Source of the DNA: Whitmania pigra
Lineage: Eukaryota; Annelida; Clitellata; Hirudinida; Haemopidae
Reading direction: 5' to 3'
Assembly: GCA_021613335.1 (NCBI GenBank)
Contig: JAJTWR010000044.1
Span: 162,501-226,500, forward strand
DNA length: 64,000 nt
The notes below the pieces were generated by a model that saw only the letters and a list, made by a program, of their open reading frames with translations, did not search any database and was not told the origin of the DNA. Positions 1 through 11,992 of the stretch are shown in pieces (the first letter of the stretch is position 1; every line of letters starts with the position of its first letter). Made by a program: the position numbers and the translations under genes.

Positions 1-2080
1 GAACCGATTTTATTGAAACTTGAGACACTTGAGTATGTTGACAAGGGGGTCAGTTTAATTACTTTACAAAAAAAATTGATAAAATATTTTGCGTTTTGTT
101 GCCAAAAAACCTCTTTTGGGCAGATTCCCACAAGAGCGTACGTGCCTTTTCAAAGCTGGTGAGCTTAGGTGCGTGCTGATTAATATTCATGGTAGTCAGC
201 TTTTAGTTTATATTGTAAATTTTCCGTTTTATAATTAAAAAATTTACATTTTTTATTATTTGTCTGTGATTTAATATTAGTGTTACTTTTGTAGCCATCT
301 TATTCCGTTTGTCATTCGTAATTTATTTACTAATTTTTATACTATACATGAGGTTTATTCATTTGCAAATCTATTACCGGGAAAAGCCGGGGAAACAGCT
401 AGTATTTGATAAATGTCCAATTACACATTATAAATTATTGAACATAATTTTGAGTAAAACATAAATTGAGTTAAGATTATATAATTATTTAATAATCATT
501 ATGTTATGTAAATTATATATTAAGAACATATTCGTACAATTACATATTTGTTTTAAGCACTTCCTCCTAATCATGGATGATCCTGTTAAACAATCATAAT
601 CCGTGCCGCACAACATCCAAGCTTTTTCGGACAAATATTGGACCTCCGAGTATCTTGACAATTCGAATTTATCTCATTAACTTATTTAAAAGGTCTTGAA
701 TAATATTATTACTATTATTTTAATGTTGTTGTTGTTTATATTAACTAGGTAACAATAACTATTGGTGCATCACTGAAATTGTAAGAGCTGAATAATAATA
801 CCTGAATAGCGCAGGTACAATAATAAAAACCAGGTCGGATTTTTAAAGGATCCTCTAATCTGTATTTGTTCAAAATAATCAATCCGTCTATCCATTTCCC
901 TTATCCATCCACTTATAGGTTTACCTGTCCATCCATCTTTATCCAATGGAGCCTCGAAATAATTTCATACGTCATTTCTTTAGTCAAACAACATTCTCAA
1001 CATTCAGTCGCTCATCACAACAAATTTTCAGTTCAAAAGTTTAAATGAATTCTTTCGCTTTCCTCTCCACATTTCCTTCTTTCCATCGGAGCGGTATTCA
1101 CGTCTGACGAGGTCTCTCCGTGAATTCAATTTACACTCAATTTCCCTGGCCTGTTGAGCGTAAAACCTCGTATTACAAGGTTACTGCTCATCGGCGTAAC
1201 ATTATACCAGCATTACTCTTGCTTCTATTGCCATTGTCCTGGTTGTTATTATTATTCCTATAATAATTATTTTTATTGCTATTATTTTATTCTAGTTTCT
1301 ATTGTTGTTTACCGTTGTCTTACTGTTACATGCCTAAATGATAAATATTTTTGCATTTACACAAACGATCTCAATCACTCCTCTTAGTAATTTCAATTTG
1401 CCAAAGAATTACACTTCTTTCGGCATCCCATAAATGAATCTCGTCTTCTAAAGCTGATGTGATGAAGTGATGAGATTACCGAAGAAGTTAAAAAAAAGAG
1501 ATAAATTTCTGACAAGATCGTTACTAAACTGTCGGTTCTGAATGCGTTTAAAAGCAGAACAACTGAGCTTCTTTTATCGAGTTTTGGTTGAAATGTTCAA
1601 GGAAATAGTACATCAACCCTGGCTGCAATTCAAATGACAGGGGAACACTGTAAACATGAAACGAGCTCTTAATGTGCTGAATATATATGTATGGATATCA
1701 TGCGTGACCTTTGCTATTCGTCAGTGAAGTGTAATTGCGTCTGTTTATGTCTCATTCGATGCTATTTACGTGCACTGCCTCAGCTGCCGAATGACGGCAC
1801 TCTGCACTCCTTCGTTCACTCGATCAAAACAAAAACACTTTACACGGTTTTACGCACTGCCTCATTAGCGAGAGGTTTCGAACATTTCGGACCCAACCTA
1901 AATCTTAGGGGTCAGACGTGTCTAGACGTCGATGACAATGGCCATTCAGAATGACATTCGTGTGTCGCCTCCAATTTATTGACCTAATCACAAGTTCGTC
2001 GTGTGCAATTCTTGAGAAAATGTCGAAAGTTGAATCAGACCGAACCCTGGATAATTTACGATTTGTTTATTTCATTTCAG
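1..2080. other. AT-rich stretch, no gene recognised
   Basis: No exon, RNA gene or mobile element could be identified with confidence. Earlier exons of the C1q-domain gene that ends at 2284 should lie here or to the left of the window, but no C1q N-terminal half, collagen repeat or signal peptide was recognisable. Short open frames here look like chance. Confidence 0.4.
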
Positions 2081-2284
2081 GCGGCTGTCATGGTCCTCAA
2101 GAACGGAGACATGGTGGCCACTGTCTGGGCAGAAAGTCTTCCTTATTGGGCAACAGCCTCCAATATCGCAGTCCTGAGTCTCGAAAGAGGTGATCAAGTT
2201 TGGCTTCTGCTTCTGACGAGAGCCTCTTACCTCCACGGTTACATGTACACCACGTTTTCGGGCTTCATCATTTTCGAACACTGA
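2081..2284 (+). CDS. C-terminal exon of a C1q-domain protein (partial)
   Basis: Only the last coding exon is identifiable. It follows a clear acceptor (tttcag ending at 2080) and stops with TGA at 2282-2284. It encodes about 67 residues. These match the C-terminal half of the globular C1q domain: a strand with VLKNGDMVATVW, then LSLERGDQVWLLLL (family pattern L-x-L-x-x-GD-x-V-W-L), and the hallmark closing motif TTFSGFIIF. C1q-domain proteins are usually secreted trimers that recognise microbial or cell-surface ligands, and they are expanded in many invertebrates. The N-terminal half, and any collagen stalk or signal peptide, was not found in positions 1-2080, so the subtype is open. The reading frame is also open upstream of the acceptor back to 2003, but that part has no C1q similarity and is probably intron. 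Confidence 0.85.
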   Translation, partial: AAVMVLKNGDMVATVWAESLPYWATASNIAVLSLERGDQVWLLLLTRASYLHGYMYTTFSGFIIFEH

Positions 2285-3132
2285 ACATCGTCTTCGTCGT
2301 CATTTGCACGGGGCCATCTCTGCATCGAATGTTTCACATTTTGTCGTATTTTTCAGCATTTTGTCTCATTTTTGTCAGGAATTTTTCGGAAACAAAATGA
2401 AAGCGCAGACCTTAGATCCGTTGTTGTTGTTGTTATTGTCGTTAAATGTTCGATTCGAACGCCATGTTTGTGTGCATGCCTCCTCTTTGAGCTGTATCTT
2501 GCTTGATGTGCAACTTCTCTCCTTGCAAATCATGCGGGCATCAGATTGTTTCTGAGAACTTTCTTATTGGATCAATCGTTACTAACGGCAGCGCCGACCG
2601 AGCTCGTCGCGTCTGCTATTCGATGTTTTTCATTATTATTTGTTTTTAATTATTTTCATTCTTACGTTTTTCAAAATGATTTTCGTGCTTACATAATTGT
2701 TTTGACACTTTCACTCGTCGACCTGTCACTGTGACCTACAATGACCTGGAGGCGCATGTTTGCAATTTGTGCGATGGAAGTCAACCAGGACCCCTGGCAA
2801 CTTCTCTCCACCCGTTGCTGCCATCGAGGAAGCCATTAAGGCGGAGGTGTGAAAATGCTTCCAGGGATGGAATTCAACGTGCTCCTCAATCAACGCGGCC
2901 ATCACAGACTGTTGTGCCGCGATAAGGAGCTGCCAAAACAGACCATCCACATTAACCGGGGCGAACTCACGCATCCATCTTCAGGCTCATTCATCATCGG
3001 CATGATGATGACTTGCAAAAATATTTCAAGTAAAATGGCCTCGAGACGAAACAGTAAAACCGGAGCATCTTTATTATCTAGACAAGCACGCCATTTCACA
3101 TGCAGTGGCTTTAACTTTAAGTTTTAACTCGC
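2285..3132. other. Probable 3' flank of the C1q gene
   Basis: About 850 bases between the C1q stop codon and the 3' end of the NF-YC gene. No convincing exon is seen. The open frames on both strands around 2730-3120 resemble no family I recognise. Confidence 0.35.
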
Positions 3133-3186
3133 TGACGTCATCGGATTCATGGTCAGGACTTTAATAACATGAACTCGCTGACGTCA
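3133..3186. promoter_or_regulatory. Two full CRE palindromes (TGACGTCA) in a direct repeat
   Basis: The eight-base CREB/ATF palindrome TGACGTCA occurs at 3133-3140 and again at 3179-3186. Each copy is preceded by the same bases, aactcgc, so each sits in a 15-bp direct repeat. The pair lies downstream of both the C1q gene and the oppositely oriented NF-YC gene. Identity to the CRE consensus is seen directly; a role as enhancer is inference. Confidence 0.4.
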
Positions 3187-3270
3187 GCGCGAAAACAATA
3201 ACAGACAAATGAGATAAAATAAATAATAATAATAACAATAACAACAACGTTAATCATAACAGTCGAAACA

Positions 3271-5327
3271 TCAGTCAGGTGATTCGGCGGTGAGACTTAG
3301 CTTCCGTTCTGATTGTAGATGGGCAGTTGAAAAATGGGCTGCAACGAAACGTCCATAATGAGAAACCCAAAATGACAAACATTTAAGTAACGATAGTAAG
3401 ATGTAGGGACTAGCCTGGTTGGAGAACTGGTGTCCGCCCTGATCCATAGAGTTGGCGTTCTGTTGGTCGATGGAAGAAGCAGTTTGTATGACGATAGGGT
3501 GACCGGGTTGCTTGCCCTGCATTTGCAGAGCAATTTGCTGGAGCTGGTTAGCAGTCAGTTGGATCTGAAGCATAAAGTGTTCCATAAATGCGACAAAAGT
3601 TCACTTTGAGTCACCAGGTGGCATTTCTTCGACTCACGGGCACTTGCTGAATCTCCCCGTTGGAACCGACCACTTGAGTGAAGACCTGCATCGGTTGTTG
3701 TTGTTGTTGTTGAGGTTGTTGCGTCGCAGGTGCTTGTACTTGGATGATCTGCTGCTGGGGTGCGGCCTGGTTCTGTTCCACGATTGGCTGGTGCGTGCAA
3801 CCAATTAAATATCGAATGAAAAATACGTACGGATATCTAACGAAGTTATCCAGACGTCCAAACCTGTGTTAGAATAACTCCGTTGTTTCCTTGGATGAGT
3901 TGAATTTGTTGTGGTATCACTTGTCCACCTACAGCATTTCATTATTTCAATATGAAATATATGAAAATATATGAAATAGTTTAATTTAAATGTTGTGGCA
4001 AGAAAATTACAATCAATAATAAATTCAATGCTAAGAAAATGACTGAAGATTTGTCTTCAATCCAACAACCCACATAATTAAATAACAAACAAGATTGTCA
4101 AACCTTGAACTTGCACTTGCTGGGTTGGTGCTTGTTGACCAAACTGCACCAAATACTGGATCTGCTGATCATTGCCTTGAACCGAAACATCTTCCTGCAA
4201 TAAACATCCAACTGAATGAACGCCCAACAATTGTGTAGTGAATGAGTGCTTGTAGTGCCAACAAAACATATTAATTTCAGTCTTGATGAAAGTGTTTTTG
4301 CTGTTTTTGCAAGTTGACACAATCCTTAACCGAGTTGCTACATCACAGGAAATGCAGAAGATTTGAAATTACAAACCCTTTTAGTTGGCCTGATTTCTTC
4401 TCTTGGGACGATGTCGATCAGGAAATCAAATTGGTCGTACTTTGTAATTGCCATGGCGATGTCATTTCTCTGTAAATAAATTTAAAAAAAAATGATTTTG
4501 TAATAAACATAGAAAGCCACCTTCACATATACATACATGTGTTCAGCATATCCTACTAAAGTAATCGTTGAACTTAGCATTACATTTATTGAATTCAGCA
4601 AAGAGTCAATCAAGACCTCTGAGACATTATAAATTTTAACTCAAACCAAGTCATTTACAGTATATTCAAGCAATAGAAATCTAGCAGACATTCAAACCTG
4701 CAATGTCCTTCTCTTGTTATCCTCGGCATGTACCCAGCCCCTCAGCGTCAATTCGTTTATAAAAATCTCGGCTGCTTTTGCAAACAACACGGGAGCTTCT
4801 GCACTGATCATCTTAAATTGTGCATATATAATTAAATACAGAATAAGCAAATACTCTGAGGATTTTTCACCACATCAGAAGGTTACAACAACAAACCTTT
4901 ACATCCTCATCCATTTTCATAATTTTTTTAATTCTGGCAAGTGGCAATTCTTGTGATTTAAATTCACTCTATGACAATAAATCAAACCAAGAATTAATAT
5001 TTGTTTAGAAATAAAGACAACACTAAATAACATATGATTGCATGAGTATCCAGCATTAATCTAATCTCATTATTTTCACTCACAATTCATGCTTAATGTA
5101 CGTTACTGACCTCCACTAATAGGATAACAAAATATAAATACATCACATAAAAAAGATTGCTCATAACTTTAAAAAAACGGTGCTGAAGACCTAAATAAAT
5201 AAAAGTAACTAACTGGTTTGAGATTTTTTATGTCATCCATCGTTTTTTTCCAAAAATTCTTAAGCTGTTCTTGCGCTTCGGAAAGAGTATGAGCATTGTT
5301 AGCGCCGGAAATTTGATCTGACGCCAT
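3271..5327 (-). CDS. NFYC: Nuclear transcription factor Y subunit gamma (NF-YC)
   Basis: NF-YC is the H2A-like histone-fold subunit of the trimeric CCAAT-box factor; it pairs with NF-YB and recruits NF-YA. Coding exons read leftward at about 5327-5213, 4968-4897, 4811-4698, 4469-4377, 4194-4104, 3928-3864, 3790-3640 and 3578-3271. The first four encode the conserved core: [15 protein letters not shown], then [19 protein letters not shown], then [20 protein letters not shown], then the NF-YC-diagnostic [19 protein letters not shown]. Phases join cleanly across these exons. The remaining exons are the glutamine-rich activation domain, with a Q run and [18 protein letters not shown] as in vertebrate NF-YC. 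The start is the first ATG of the exon giving MASDQISG. The last exon is uncertain: a weak intron near 3413-3351 could produce an alternative short C-terminus ending near 3299. Confidence 0.95.
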
Positions 5328-5832
5328 TCTCCAAAATAACACAAAAACAACAACGATGTTTAGCAGTTAATAGATTGTTTACAAAGACACCAAATAATGG
5401 CTTAAATACTTCACATTTATAAATATAAATTTTAGATATAATTTTGATTTTTTTGTTATAACTAAATAATTAAAAATGTTTGTTTGCACTACACAAACTC
5501 AAAAAATGTCCTTACTTTAAATTCTGCAGCGATTTTTCAATGCAAGCCCATTGATATGAAGTGAATTTTTTATTGCCTTTAAGATACGACAGAATGAACG
5601 TACCAGAATGAATGACCATTGCGGCTCCATCTGGTGAATTGCTACCTAACCACAAACAATTCAATGAATATGTTAGATTAATTATTAAAGTGATTGCATC
5701 CACCGTTACAAACTATGCTATTTTGTTTATAATTTTAATTTTTATACCTTTAGTTTTGAAATTCAAATACTTTGTGACACCAGCATCAATGTCTTCAGCG
5801 ATGCTTAAATAGGGATCGATCGTGAGATGTTC
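5328..5832. other. Spacer between NF-YC and U1 snRNA (shared upstream region)
   Basis: About 500 bases separate the NF-YC start codon from the divergently oriented U1 gene. It should contain the NF-YC promoter and 5' UTR and the U1 proximal sequence element. Neither element can be named with confidence. An AT-rich tract (cttaaatag) lies about 25 bases upstream of the U1 5' end. Confidence 0.4.
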
Positions 5833-5996
5833 AAACTTACCTGGCGTAGGAGACACCGTGATCAGGAAGGCGGTTCTCCCAGGCGGAGGTCAACCCATTG
5901 CACTGCGGGCTGGCTGATTCCTGCGATCGCCCCAAATGCGGGTGATTCGGGCGCATCATTTTTGACTGAGGGGATTTGCGTTCGCGCATTTCCCTG
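5833..5996 (+). ncRNA. U1: U1 spliceosomal snRNA gene copy
   Basis: The 164-nt segment is colinear with U1 snRNA along its whole length, which equals the usual metazoan U1 length. It contains the 5' splice-site recognition sequence ACTTACCTG near the 5' end, and a stem-loop I region with gatcaggaagg, the U1-70K binding site. Stem-loop II has the ATTGCAC loop bound by U1A. An Sm site ATTTTTG lies at 5958-5964, and a terminal stem-loop has the conserved ttcgcg loop closed by matching arms. Its RNA would form the U1 snRNP that defines 5' splice sites. Two departures from consensus, an A instead of U at position 2 and a G in loop I, leave open that this is a variant or a recent pseudogene. A dispersed repeat starts about 50 bases downstream. 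Confidence 0.93.
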
Positions 5997-6048
5997 TCTG
6001 TTAAGCAAAAATAATTTCTGGGTTTTGTCGTGGGTTGCGCTTGAAAAG

Positions 6049-6600
6049 ACTTGTATAAGGCTAGCACGGTGTTTACAAATCGCTAGCAGGGTGCTTATAT
6101 TTAAACCGAAGCACTGCTTGTTGCGGGGTGTAAAAGTGAAACTATAGAATTATTTTATAAAGTGCAACAATAGAATAAGTTGTCGCCATGTTATATAAAT
6201 TGCCAAACGTATGTATTTATTTTGAAATCTTTAAAATTAGACTTATTCATATAAAATTAATTTGAATAAGAATAGCAGGCTGCTTACAAATCGCTAGCAG
6301 GGTGTTTATGTTTAATTAATCGCAATCTCATTCACCCAAGCTATTTACAAAATCAGCCACTACCCTAGTTGTTCAATAGGAGCATACGAAATTGCCAGCA
6401 ACTGCCAAGACATACAATCAACTAAGATTGGGGTTTTTCTGGATTTGAAGGCCCTCACCTCAATTTCAATATCCGCAAATCATTTCATCGTTCGGCCTGG
6501 ACCCATAATATAATAATATACTAATATATAATAATAATATGTCACCATTCATTATTGAGTAAAGACTTCATTTCACAACATCCCATGAGAGCTGTGTAAC
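6049..6600 (+). repeat. Dispersed repeat, copy A (inverted partner at 14134-14653)
   Basis: About 550 bases are repeated in inverted orientation at 14134-14653. The similarity runs from acttgtataaggctagca to catgagagctgtgtaac, with many substitutions and small indels. Shared blocks include tttaaaccgaagcactgc, ggtgaaactatag-like sequence and tctcattcacccaagcta. No coding potential, terminal inverted repeat or poly-A tail was recognised, so the class is unknown. Confidence 0.75.
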
Positions 6601-8865
6601 CGGTATCCGATTCTGCCACCCGAATACGGTTTTTGTAAAATAAACAGTTTGTCGTATAATCTCGAACTGGAACATAATACAAACAAACAAATATCTGTCA
6701 TCCTTTAAATTTAAAAAATAATAAGCCAGATATCTTGTTAACAACTTATGGCTAACTTTTTATGTAAACATCATTTGCTAATGATATTGAGTTTAGTGTC
6801 ACTAAGAGCATTGCGACTGTCCCTAGAATTAGCTTTTGTGATTCAATGAATTATTATTTAGACCGCAAACCACAATGACAGGTAGCGAAAGCATCTTTGA
6901 AGTTAAGCAATCAAACGGAAAGTTGAGCACTTTATTTTCTTGTAACTGATGCATCTGTAGAAGAAAATGACAAAATTTACAATTTAAGAAACAATTGATG
7001 TAAATTGAAGTACAACTGAAACGCAATTTTTTTAACAACTTTATTGCTTTATCGAAATCTTGTAATCGCTACAAATTTGGGAAAAATCTCAATGCCGAAA
7101 AAAAACTCAACAAATGCACATATTATTATTATAGTTGGAGGGCATCGAAAAAAATATTACGAAGGCATTTCACCTCAATGAAACTTTTTTGAGCGTGGTA
7201 AGTGAAGTTTCACCACAAACAAAAATTGCGCAAACGTTTCAGCAAGTCGTCGACAATGACCGGCAGAAGAGTTCTTAAGAAGAGACGCAATTTGGGGAGG
7301 GGGATTCGAAAAGACGAAAAGAAGCTAGAAGCTAAAATGAAGTCAAGTTGTGCGAGGGTTGCTACTCCTTGGAAAAAATAAAATAATGGCCCCGTTGTTA
7401 AGTATGATCAATAACTATTTTTTGTCGTGCCAGTCAAACAAGCATATTAGCGAAATAGTTTCTACGGACTTTAAATTGGCGATTTCCCCTAGACATGAAA
7501 TAAAATGTAAAAGTAATATTGATCAGTAGATCAGGGAGCATAAATATATTATTAAATATCATCTTAAATTATTCAAATAATGGTGAATTGCCTCATCCTA
7601 ATAATATAAATTCTTCAGAAAGGAACTTGAATGTTCCTTTTGTGTGGCTCTCACATGTTACGCTTCAATTGCTTAGCTGTAATGTGGGAGTGTTAAGAAT
7701 TGATAGTTTTATTGACATTCATCTTTCAATAATTAACATTCAATTAATAGTTAAAAATACAAGTAAATTGAAAACAAAATGAGAATCGACTTTAATTCAT
7801 TGAACAATTTTTTTATTATGCCAGGAATAACTGAGATTAATGTTAACAAAAGGAACCTTACTAATGTTAAATTAACTGCTATTATTATTGTCCAGTTCAA
7901 TGATTCATTACGTAGGTTTCGACCAACCTTTTAAGAAGACACAACTTCTTCGCAATGGCAGGAACTTCATTCACAACCGGATGTATCTGAACTGTCTCCC
8001 AAGTGATTCAGATGTGGGTGGTTTGCGTACTAGCGTACGAACAAAAGATAACCATTTTGGAAAATGACAAAGATTACCATGTTTCCACCATGGAGGATCT
8101 TGTAACCATGAAATTTTTGGTTCTTCTCTAAACTTCTCCATAGTCTTCATATTTTGATTCTGAATCGTTACAAGTCAACACCAGTCTACATTGGTTCAAC
8201 AAGTAATCAAGGAAAATAATTTAATTGTCTTGAAATCAATTAATCGCTAACAATTCTTAAGGCCAATCTAATAGTTAAGACATTCCTTAACATGGGCAGC
8301 CCTTATTAAATGCCAATTTGAATTCTAACTCATCAACTTACATAATTCGAAAAGCTCGAGGAGAAACTCAGAGGAGGAATCAAAAGAAATTAGGCGATCT
8401 GAGTAACAGATAAATGTGGCTTGATAAATGGATGCAAAGTGATTATCTTTGTGTGGCATGGCATAAGTTGCACATTAATCGATAAGCTGACAGAAACTCA
8501 GGGCAGCTGGAATGATGTATGTTCTCCTCTATATTCATTAATACCATTAATTATATTAATAACAAATGATCTAAAGGGTACTTGAGTTAAATAATAAGTA
8601 ATAACATTTTAAGGATGTGATATTGGACGATTTTATGTATTTATTTGATTAAACTAGGATGCATAACTAAGATGATTTGGACTAAATGATGGATGGGAGT
8701 AGTCACATTATTTATCATAATGTTGAAGAAAATAATGTGGGATGACGATATGATGATAAGGTGTGACCGCGGGAATGAGTCGATGAGGTTGAATGCTTAA
8801 GGAATCCTTTCATCATCAAAGGATGAGAATTTCTTGTTTCCTCTATAATAATAAGCATTAAGTTA
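6601..8865. other. AT-rich spacer, nothing recognised
   Basis: About 2.3 kb without a recognisable exon, RNA gene or classified repeat. The short open frames are AT-biased and look like chance. Confidence 0.4.
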
Positions 8866-9367
<502 letters not shown>

Positions 9368-9652
9368 AAGCCAGAGAAGTCGCGCTCTACATTGGTTGAT
9401 TTTATTCCTGTCAAAGGCTGACTGCAATGCCGTCCCTAGCTTGTTGATTGAGCCGTGATGTTGGTGGGTGGTGATGAAACTTTGATTGATAGGTATGTCG
9501 CAAGTTATCCAAGTTTGGACCAAGGCGAGATGTCCGGAGTAGGCTGTCCTAGATAAGAGCGGCCTTGATAACGGCTGAGCGGGCATTTAATAGGTCAAAT
9601 TTCAAAGAGGCTTGGCAGCTAATAGCCAGTTCTATAAAAGGACGTCCTTACT
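9368..9652 (-). mobile_element. Possible 3' end of a non-LTR retroelement with TAA tail
   Basis: Read on the minus strand, this non-repetitive stretch runs straight into the TAA array at 9367. It has an open frame from 9586 across the junction. The geometry, unique sequence then a triplet tail, matches the clear LINE at 39.4-40.4 kb. No reverse transcriptase is visible, so the assignment is tentative. Confidence 0.3.
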
Positions 9653-9874
9653 GATGACAGCTCAAGTGCGCCCGCATGGCCTAACGGTTAAGGCTGCTCC
9701 TCTCACTATGGCAGCACGGGGTTCAAACCCCGCTGCGGGAGCACCGTCCTAATCATCTAGCTATGCAACGGACGTTAATAAAACATTACTTTGATGACAG
9801 CTCAAGTCCAAATCATCTCAGTTATGCAACGGACTATAATCAAATAAATAATAAAGATGACAGCTCAAGTGCGC
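9653..9874 (+). mobile_element. tRNA-derived SINE with triplicated target site
   Basis: A tRNA-like head at about 9670-9741 carries an A box (TGGCCTAACGGTTAAGG) and a B box (GGTTCAAACCC). Its D arm folds, and acceptor strands gcccgca/tgcggga pair except at the end. The anticodon stem pairs badly, so it is not a working tRNA; the loop resembles a Glu (CTC) tRNA. A body with atgcaacggac and an AATAAA-rich tail follow. The host sequence gatgacagctcaagt occurs at 9653, 9793 and 9856. The outer copies extend to gatgacagctcaagtgcgc, a 19-bp target-site duplication. Between copies two and three lies a second, headless tail unit. Confidence 0.75.
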
Positions 9875-11841
9875 AAAGAAATTTTCGAGATATTGGATTT
9901 CTTGCTCATTGAATGCGAATATGCCTTGTAATCTTGTTTTTTTTAAAGGGTTGAAATCTTTCCAGTTCTCCGATCTTTACTTGGTGGAAGTGATGAGGAA
10001 GTAAGACCAGGATTCCTGTCATTCTACCGAGGTGTGCGAGCGGACTTGCGAAGAAATTGGGATGCCTTGGACCAACAAGTCAAGAACGGTTCTGAAGAAC
10101 CTGTACAGCAGACATCTTAAGGTAATGAACGTTTAATAATACTGTCTTAATATATGACGATGGGCATGTGTTCAATTGGAAATTTTTTTTAGGGAGATAA
10201 TACTCAACCAGTTCTTCCAAAGAGCCCGAAACAAGCACAAACGGAATCAAATAGAGAAGATTTATTTTATTTACATTGCCATGGAGGAATCAAATGGTTT
10301 CCCAAGGCATTAATAGTTGATCTATATTTTTAAAAATAACGTTAATATTTCTAAGATATCCAAGCTGGCTGCTGAAAGTTGCTGCGTTTCATTAAACGCA
10401 AAGAAGACAATGACAAACATAAAAAGAATTATGAACTTCGTCATGGTATGCACTTTGATTTATAACTAAGTAATCGCTGTAATTATTAAAACAATTTCTT
10501 TATCAGACCAAAGAAGCTGAAGTTATCAGAAACGAATGGATTTCTATGAATATGAATACGGAGCATGAAGTTTGTCCATGACATTTATGTTTAATCACTT
10601 GCTCTTCTAATGATTTAATCTATTCAATCTTAGGAACTCGAAGAACCTTGTGCTAATCGCGGAGAATGCCTAGAAGGCGAAGAACGGCACGAAGTCAGCA
10701 TGAGAATAGTTAGTCTGATGTTTCATATAGCTCATTAAATGCTACTGTCGCGAAGGATAGATGGAAGATGGATGGATGGATAGATGAAAATAATGATAAT
10801 ATTATTAATAAAACATTTGTAATAATAAATCAGTCAGATGATAATGAAGAGGGACTGGGAACCAATACCACTGTAAGAGCGATTGTTATACGTTTCAGTT
10901 GGCATAATTTTAAGGTTTCATTTCGCATTCAGATGTCAGTAGCATCAAAAGACTCCTGCAAATTAGAAGAAAGCTTTTCAAGTTCTGATGTAACTCACGT
11001 TGAAGATAAGGTAATCATACTATTTTTTGTTATCCATTGCCTAAGTTCATAAGTTTCAAATTTAGGCCGATGCTCCGAGTGTTTGGACCTCAACAGTCGT
11101 AACGAATCCTCCCCCAGTTGCAATTCCCAGAACCGAATGGCTTCAAATTCTGAAAAGTCAGAAAGGGCGTCGTATAAAAGACATAACGTGGACAAATGTT
11201 GTCTCTTCCTTACTGAAAACGCACAACCCTTACTGTAGCTTCAAATTTCATCGCCATGAAGCTCTGACAAAAGGTTCAACAAGGAGAGGCTTGTTATTTT
11301 CAACTTTGGGGAGATGCATGTTTACAGGTTAGATATATGCAAAGCTGAATTATGGTTTTAGTTAATTAAAAAAGTTTTTGTTCGTAGGATGCCCGGTTGA
11401 ATTCAAGTTTTTCATAAGAAAGGAGAAGCCCTTTGAAGGCATTGTGACGTTTTCACCGGATACCTGCAGACATGTTAAGGGCGAAGAGAAGAGGCGGCCC
11501 ATTCGAGGAAAATTAAGAAAGAAACTAGGTAGTCGTATGAATAATAAGTAAACTTGTTCCTATTCGAGTCGTATGTTGGCTAAGCAACCAGATGATGTCT
11601 ATGCTTCTGGAAATAGAGACGGCATACCCACTGATGCAGTAAGTCAATAATTCTGTAATGTTGTTCTTCATTGAATTATATCGAGATGCCCTTTCAGGCT
11701 TTGCGCCAGATGTCATATGATTTCAGAAAGGGAAAAAGACAACGAGATCAGCGGTCACAATGCTGTTAGAAAATCAAGTAGAAGACGATTTGTATTCCAT
11801 CAGAGGCGAAGCATTTTGCACATCGAAGACTTTAATTGCTT

Positions 11842-11992
11842 TGACATATGTCTATGTTTATATTTTGTTCGATTAGAAATTTTTTGTTAGGCTTGTTTTT
11901 GTTGTCGCCATCTTGTGTTCTGAACTGTTTGGATTAGCTGTTATTGTCATTGTGTTTAAACCGTTAAAGAATGAAATAACGAAAACATTACA
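11842..11992 (+). repeat. 5' LTR
   Basis: 151 bp, TG...CA ends, about 98% identical to the 3' copy. Preceded by gctt (11838-11841), which is repeated after the 3' LTR. Confidence 0.92.

Noticed and set aside
9670..9741. Functional tRNA gene
   Set aside because: A and B boxes are present but the anticodon stem does not pair, and target-site duplications mark it as a SINE head.
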